This document shows, one piece after another, positions 60,401 through 64,000 of a stretch of DNA of 64,000 bases. Each line of letters starts with the position of its first letter. The stretch's first letter is position 1. Source of the stretch: Phallus indusiatus (Eukaryota > Basidiomycota > Agaricomycetes > Phallales > Phallaceae). The notes under the pieces were generated by a model. That model was not told the DNA's origin. It saw only the letters and a list, made by a program, of their open reading frames with translations, and searched no databases. The stretch covers positions 1,240,001 through 1,304,000 of the forward strand of contig JAQFWX010000005.1 of NCBI GenBank assembly GCA_027605045.1. The letters run 5' to 3'. The position numbers and the translations under genes are program-made.

Positions 60401-60607
60401 GCTACTGCCCAAACACCCACGGACTTTGAACACCCCGCTGTTCGTGGACCGTTCCGTCCTATATGGATGGCTGCGGATCCGTTAGGACTTGGGAACTCTG
60501 AAGCCGAGATTATGAACGGTAATGGCATTGAAGCTTCCACTATCCATGCTATGATTGACGAAGAGTGTAATGTGGAAGTCGACGGACCAGCTCCCGGGGA
60601 TGACTGA
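57408..60607 (+). CDS. CSC1: CSC1/OSCA-family calcium-permeable cation channel
   Basis: Membrane protein of the DUF221/OSCA family; yeast Csc1 is a hyperosmolarity-gated calcium-permeable channel. The start codon is split: AT at 57408-57409, a 52-base intron GTATGT...CAG, then G at 57462, giving MSNSMEGIQSQAPNNSTASF. The N-terminal spans (SLVFNAAVFGAEILAFTLLR, MVKILLPIWVISWAVLMPVT, HLVLAWVFTLYILYVLYTEL) are followed by the cytosolic RRM-like domain (NTLLITGIPQRYLSEEALIN, ... GGVRKVWLNHELKDL), then about eight further spans, including the FGLTAALIIGWAIPGP region and SLMTRLFIFQVV. The C-terminal tail is acidic (HEEEVGENSEEKAALTG ... EECNVEVDGPAPGDD). It could equally be another of the several CSC1/RSN1 paralogues that fungi carry. 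Confidence 0.88.
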
Positions 60608-60992
60608 ATGAAATGAAATGTTATGATTGCATGACATGAATGAAACCTCATTTTCTCTCTTCTGCTCCTCTTTTTTTTCTTTTATTAGTGATATATACCA
60701 CCCCCATTTCATTCTCGCTGTATCTGATCAATTGTTTTCTTACATTACTGTACTTTATCTTTTTTTTTTGTTAAGGCATTTTTAGTGATCTTTTTTCTTG
60801 GTCCTTTTTTAAATTTTCTGATTCTCATTGTTTAATGTCATTTTTCATGTATGTTAGTGGACAATTCATTGAATTGAAATCTTTGGTACTAATCCGGTCT
60901 GGCGTACTATCAGTAGTGGGGCCTAGTTGCCTTCTTTTAATCCATCATGCGCAAGCTGACAATGTAGGGTAACTGGCGTGACACTTCTTAAT
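60608..60992. other. Intergenic spacer
   Basis: T-rich 3' flank of CSC1 (several runs of T between 60,660 and 60,820), then unremarkable sequence up to the tRNA-Asn. No gene seen. Confidence 0.55.
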
Positions 60993-61070
60993 TGCCCCAT
61001 GGCTGAGTTGGTCACAGCGTCCGACTGTTAAGTTATCGGAAGGTCGTGAGTTCGAGCCTCACTGGGGCAG
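60993..61070 (+). tRNA. tRNA-Asn(GTT) with an apparent 4-nt intron
   Basis: Acceptor TGCCCCA/TGGGGCA, D arm GCTG/CAGC, anticodon stem TCCGA/TCGGA, T arm GTGAG-TTCGAGC-CTCAC, discriminator G. The anticodon loop reads CTGTTAAGTTA, 11 bases instead of 7. Removing four bases directly after position 37, the canonical tRNA intron site (CTGTTA|AGTT|A), restores a normal loop with anticodon GTT. The mature tRNA would be 74 nt. Confidence 0.88.
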
Positions 61071-61071
61071 C

Positions 61072-61077
61072 TTTTTT
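61072..61077 (+). terminator. Pol III terminator of tRNA-Asn
   Basis: Six T, two bases after the tRNA end. Confidence 0.8.
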
Positions 61078-61238
61078 GTTTATTGTGTCTTTAACCTCTA
61101 TGCATTCACTTTACTTCTTAAGTTTTGTTTTGTTCTTATCACCGTCATTAAAAAATTAGAACCATATCACTATAGAAATTGTTTAGCAAGCAACCTACTA
61201 CCCCACTGATTCTTATCTGTTTTAGCGCTGAAATTGGC

Positions 61239-61664
61239 ATGTCCTCTAACTCGAATCCGCCGCCGCCTGACAATGCACGGAAAGTAAAGTATTCTGCTTC
61301 AGGTATTTGAGTTTCTTATATACTTCATTCACTTGCGACTATTCTAACTCTCCAAACAGATCCTCGTTTTAGGCCTTCTTCTGCATCTCCCGAATCGCAA
61401 GCTACATTTCTTCGACGTGTCGGGGAAGCACGAGCCAGTCAACCTGGTATATCTGGACCGGGAAGGCTTGCTCGAGCTTCGGTTATTATACGCAATGTTG
61501 CTATTCCGTGTGTGTATCACTCTTATTTTTTGATGCAATTTTTTCTGGAACTTACAGGATTCATGTTCTTAGCTGCGTTGCTCTATTGCATTTTTTTCGT
61601 AGATTGGGGTCCTAATGATCATGTTTTTGCTGCTGTGGGTCTGCCCAAACATTTATCACAGTAG
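61239..61664 (+). CDS. Small single-span membrane protein of unknown function (122 aa)
   Basis: Two exons, 61239-61302 and 61360-61664, joined in phase (…YSAS|DPRFRPSS…). The N-terminal half is polar (MSSNSNPPPPDNARKVKYSA, then SPESQATFLRRVGEARASQP). A hydrophobic stretch about residues 68-95 (VAIPCVYHSYFLMQFFLELT GFMFLAALLYCIFF) forms one long or two short membrane segments, followed by VDWGPNDHVFAAVGLPKHLS. No recognised family. It reads through an apparent GTGTGT..CAG intron that would break the frame. The size and layout would suit a small organelle-membrane or tail-anchored protein; that is inference. Confidence 0.6.
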
Positions 61665-61983
61665 TTATTTATTACTGAAAATGACCTGTAATATAGCCCC
61701 AACGGTGGCTCAAAAGACAGAAAGAGGCATTCTGGTCGCTTCCGTAAACCTCTCATAAGTTTTTAGATGTAGTATGGCTCGTTTAGTTGAATGCAACTCG
61801 GATTTGTCCTAAACTTTGTACTTCTGGAAACTCGTAGCTTCATTTTTAATAATGTGAGAGAGAAATCGCAGATATTAATTTAAGTCTCTTAAGTAGAGCC
61901 TAAACAGCCACTGCCGAGCTCATCTGAGGCTTGAGGCAAAAATCAACATTGCCGGAACCGCCCTGGTATGCGGCATTCAAGTT
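61665..61983. other. Short spacer before VPS16
   Basis: 319 bases; nothing recognisable. It holds the 3' flank of the small membrane-protein gene and the VPS16 promoter. Confidence 0.5.
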
Positions 61984-64000
61984 ATGACCACACCCGAACA
62001 CCCAACAGCGTGCTGGGAGCCGATACAAGATGGGTCCACATTCTATAGGTAACTCACTGCTGTTTGTTTTATGAGCATTTGAGGCTTAAGCTGTACAGGA
62101 AATATACAGTCTATGAGATGTTATGGAGGCAGATTGACTTGTCGGACTATGTCATAAGTGCCGCGCGTTATGGAGGCCCTTTGGGTTAGTGTTGAGCTTT
62201 TTTTATCTTGAATAAGAGCGTATAGCTAATGCTATTCAAAGCTATCATGCGTGATCCTACAAAGCTCATTGTTCTAGGTCGGGGTGTGCTCAACCTCGGC
62301 AAGTCGGAAATCCGAATCTATTCTTCTGTTGGAGAGAATATTCTCACCATAAATGTGATCAACCCTTTAAAATTTGACATTATACGGACACTGAAATTTA
62401 ATCTAGTGGGAGAATAATAAGATTATACGTTTCGGCTGGACGTTTGGTGAACGACTTGTAGTGTTGAACGAGGAAGGAACATATCGTCTGTATGACTTAC
62501 AAGGGGATTATCAACAATTCTCGCTCGGAGCTGAAGCGATGGAAGTCGGTGTGATTGATGCGAGGATTCATGAAAATGGGCTTGTCGCTATGACAGGAGG
62601 ATTGGGAATGTTAGAAGTCAAAGGGTGGCAAGGAGTGAAGCCTTTATCTCTCGCTGCGACAGGTTCGGCACTTTCCCCTTTACGTTATTATATTGATATT
62701 TAGTTTTTTATTGCTTTACTTTAAAAGGATTATCCGAACCTCCTCATACATGGACTATTATTCCACTTGACCAGACTATCTCTCGACATACAGAAGTCCT
62801 TCTCTCAACCGAATCTACGGTTATTTCGGTCGACACCCTTGAAGCCGTAGATCAACGACTTTCACGGGGTCCATTTACACATTTATCGCCTTCTCCAAAC
62901 GGAAAAATGTTGGCACTGATGACCTTCAACGGCTTGCTCTGGGTGGTGTCTACGGATTTTCAACAAAACCGACTTGAATTTGATACCTCGACCTTATCTG
63001 TGGAAGGAAAGCTATCTCAAGTTGAATGGTGTGGTAATGACGCTATTCTATTGACTTGGGAGGGTATGGCTTTGTTGGTCGGCCCTTCAAACGACACGCT
63101 CAAGTTAGTGTTGGTTGCGAGCCAAAGATCCTGGCTAATCTACTATTCTTAGATACTTTTACACCGGGTCCATTTATGCCGTTTCTGAACCAGATGGGTT
63201 ACGGCTATTCTCATCATACACTTGCGATATTCTAGAAAAGGTACCCGGTATGTATTTTACCCTGTTCTGGGTGCATACCAACCTCATCTCTTTCCAGCTT
63301 CTGTACAATCCATATTCAAACCCGGATCAACAACGCCAGCTGCTATCCTCTTTGATGCATGGGACTTGTTCAACCGTCGGTCTCCGAAAGCGGACGAACA
63401 TATTCGCAGTATCAAACCTGACCTTGCACTTGCTGTTAATGATTGTATTGACGCCGCTGGAAGAGAATGGGAGCCATATTGGCAGCGTCGTTTGCTGAAT
63501 GTAAGTATCTATGGTGTTTCTTTGGATTCTTTAATCCTCCGGAATTATGCTCTTACGCGGGGAATAGGCAGCTAAATTCGGACGCTCATTCTTGGATTTG
63601 TATAACCCCACCGATTTTGTGAATATGGGAAAAACGTTGAAAGTGCTTAATGCTGTAAGATATTACACAGTTGCTATACCAATCACATACGCACAGTAAG
63701 TCGTCCCATTATCTACTGTTGTCCTTAATACCGATACACTTCTTCTCGAAGATACTCGTACACATCTCCTTCACACCTCTGCTCCCGTCTCACCACGCGT
63801 TCTCTTCATTTACTTGCTTTGCGAATATCTACATATTTAGATATGAAACCTGACGCAGTTCTGAAGCACTGGGCATGTGCAAAGATAGCTCGATCAAAGT
63901 TGACCGTCGCGGGCAGTGGATCATCCACTAGCAACGATGATACTCAAATTTGCAAAGTGATTGTTGAGAAATTCGAGAGCCTTAGGAAAGGAGATATCAG
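61984..64000 (+). CDS. VPS16: VPS16, HOPS/CORVET subunit (3' truncated by window)
   Basis: Core subunit of the HOPS and CORVET tethering complexes at endosomes and vacuole. The start MTTPEHPTACWEPIQDGSTF is followed by YRKYTVYEMLWRQIDLSDYV, AARYGGPL|AIMRDPTKLIVLG, RPSIRIYSS-like IRIYSSVGENILTI and, after an intron ending near 62,405, WENNKIIRFGWTFGERLVVL. These match the N-terminal propeller of Vps16 in order. The last visible exon has LTTRSLHLLALRISTYLDMK then PDAVLKHWACAKIARSK, the start of the Vps16 C-terminal helical domain. Short exons and introns throughout. The last codons in the window are in VEKFESLRKGDI; the rest lies outside. Confidence 0.92.

Noticed and set aside
61509..61560. 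Intron in the small membrane-protein gene
   Set aside because: GT..AG ends exist, but removing it breaks the frame, while reading through keeps a continuous hydrophobic segment.

Overview
This window is nuclear DNA from a filamentous basidiomycete, most likely an Agaricomycete. Nearly every gene is cut by introns of about 45-65 bases with GT..AG ends and CTAAY- or CTGAY-like branch points. tRNA genes with A and B boxes are scattered singly between protein genes. The recognisable proteins (RUD3 with a GRAB domain, a fungal PNRC/Edc1-type protein, CSC1, a Gbp2-like RNA-binding protein, H3 with a fungal C-terminus) are fungal. No transposase, reverse transcriptase, CRISPR array, rRNA or prokaryotic operon was found.

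Layout. 0-10 kb: the E2 subunit of 2-oxoglutarate dehydrogenase (KGD2), a proline-rich protein with a PNRC/Edc1-type mRNA-decapping motif in its last exon, farnesyl diphosphate synthase (ERG20), the golgin RUD3 (reverse strand) and a tRNA-Arg. 10.5-12.8 kb: a reverse-strand zinc-finger-type regulator. 13.9-19.0 kb: an accessory island of three diverged direct repeats of about 1.6-1.8 kb, each carrying one small three-exon gene (84-87 aa) of a family I do not recognise. This island is the main candidate for something undescribed. 19.2-25 kb: a HECT-like E3 ligase (UBE3D type), which appears to be spliced in frame to an unknown upstream protein, and a PD-(D/E)XK nuclease-like protein. 25-30 kb: a four-helix membrane protein whose C-terminal half is a GID7/WDR26-type WD40 propeller. 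30-31.5 kb: divergent histones H2A and H2B.

32-38 kb: a two-RRM RNA-binding protein with a long disordered tail, then an F-box protein. 38.8-55.8 kb: a block rich in chromosome-cycle genes: separase (ESP1), PI4P 5-kinase (MSS4/its3), histone H3 and condensin subunit CND1. 55.9-64 kb: tRNA-Gly, a CSC1/OSCA calcium-permeable channel, a tRNA-Asn that seems to carry a 4-base intron, a small single-span membrane protein and the 5' part of VPS16, which runs off the window.

How the genes relate. Most are unlinked housekeeping functions. The histone H2A/H2B and H3 promoters share an identical 15-base element, inverted once more in the H3 promoter, and separase and CND1 each have an ACGCGT box close upstream, which suggests shared S-phase or mitotic timing. 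Exon boundaries were read by eye from splice signals, reading frame and family conservation. Internal exons of the largest genes (separase, CND1, the WD40 fusion) were not all checked base by base.
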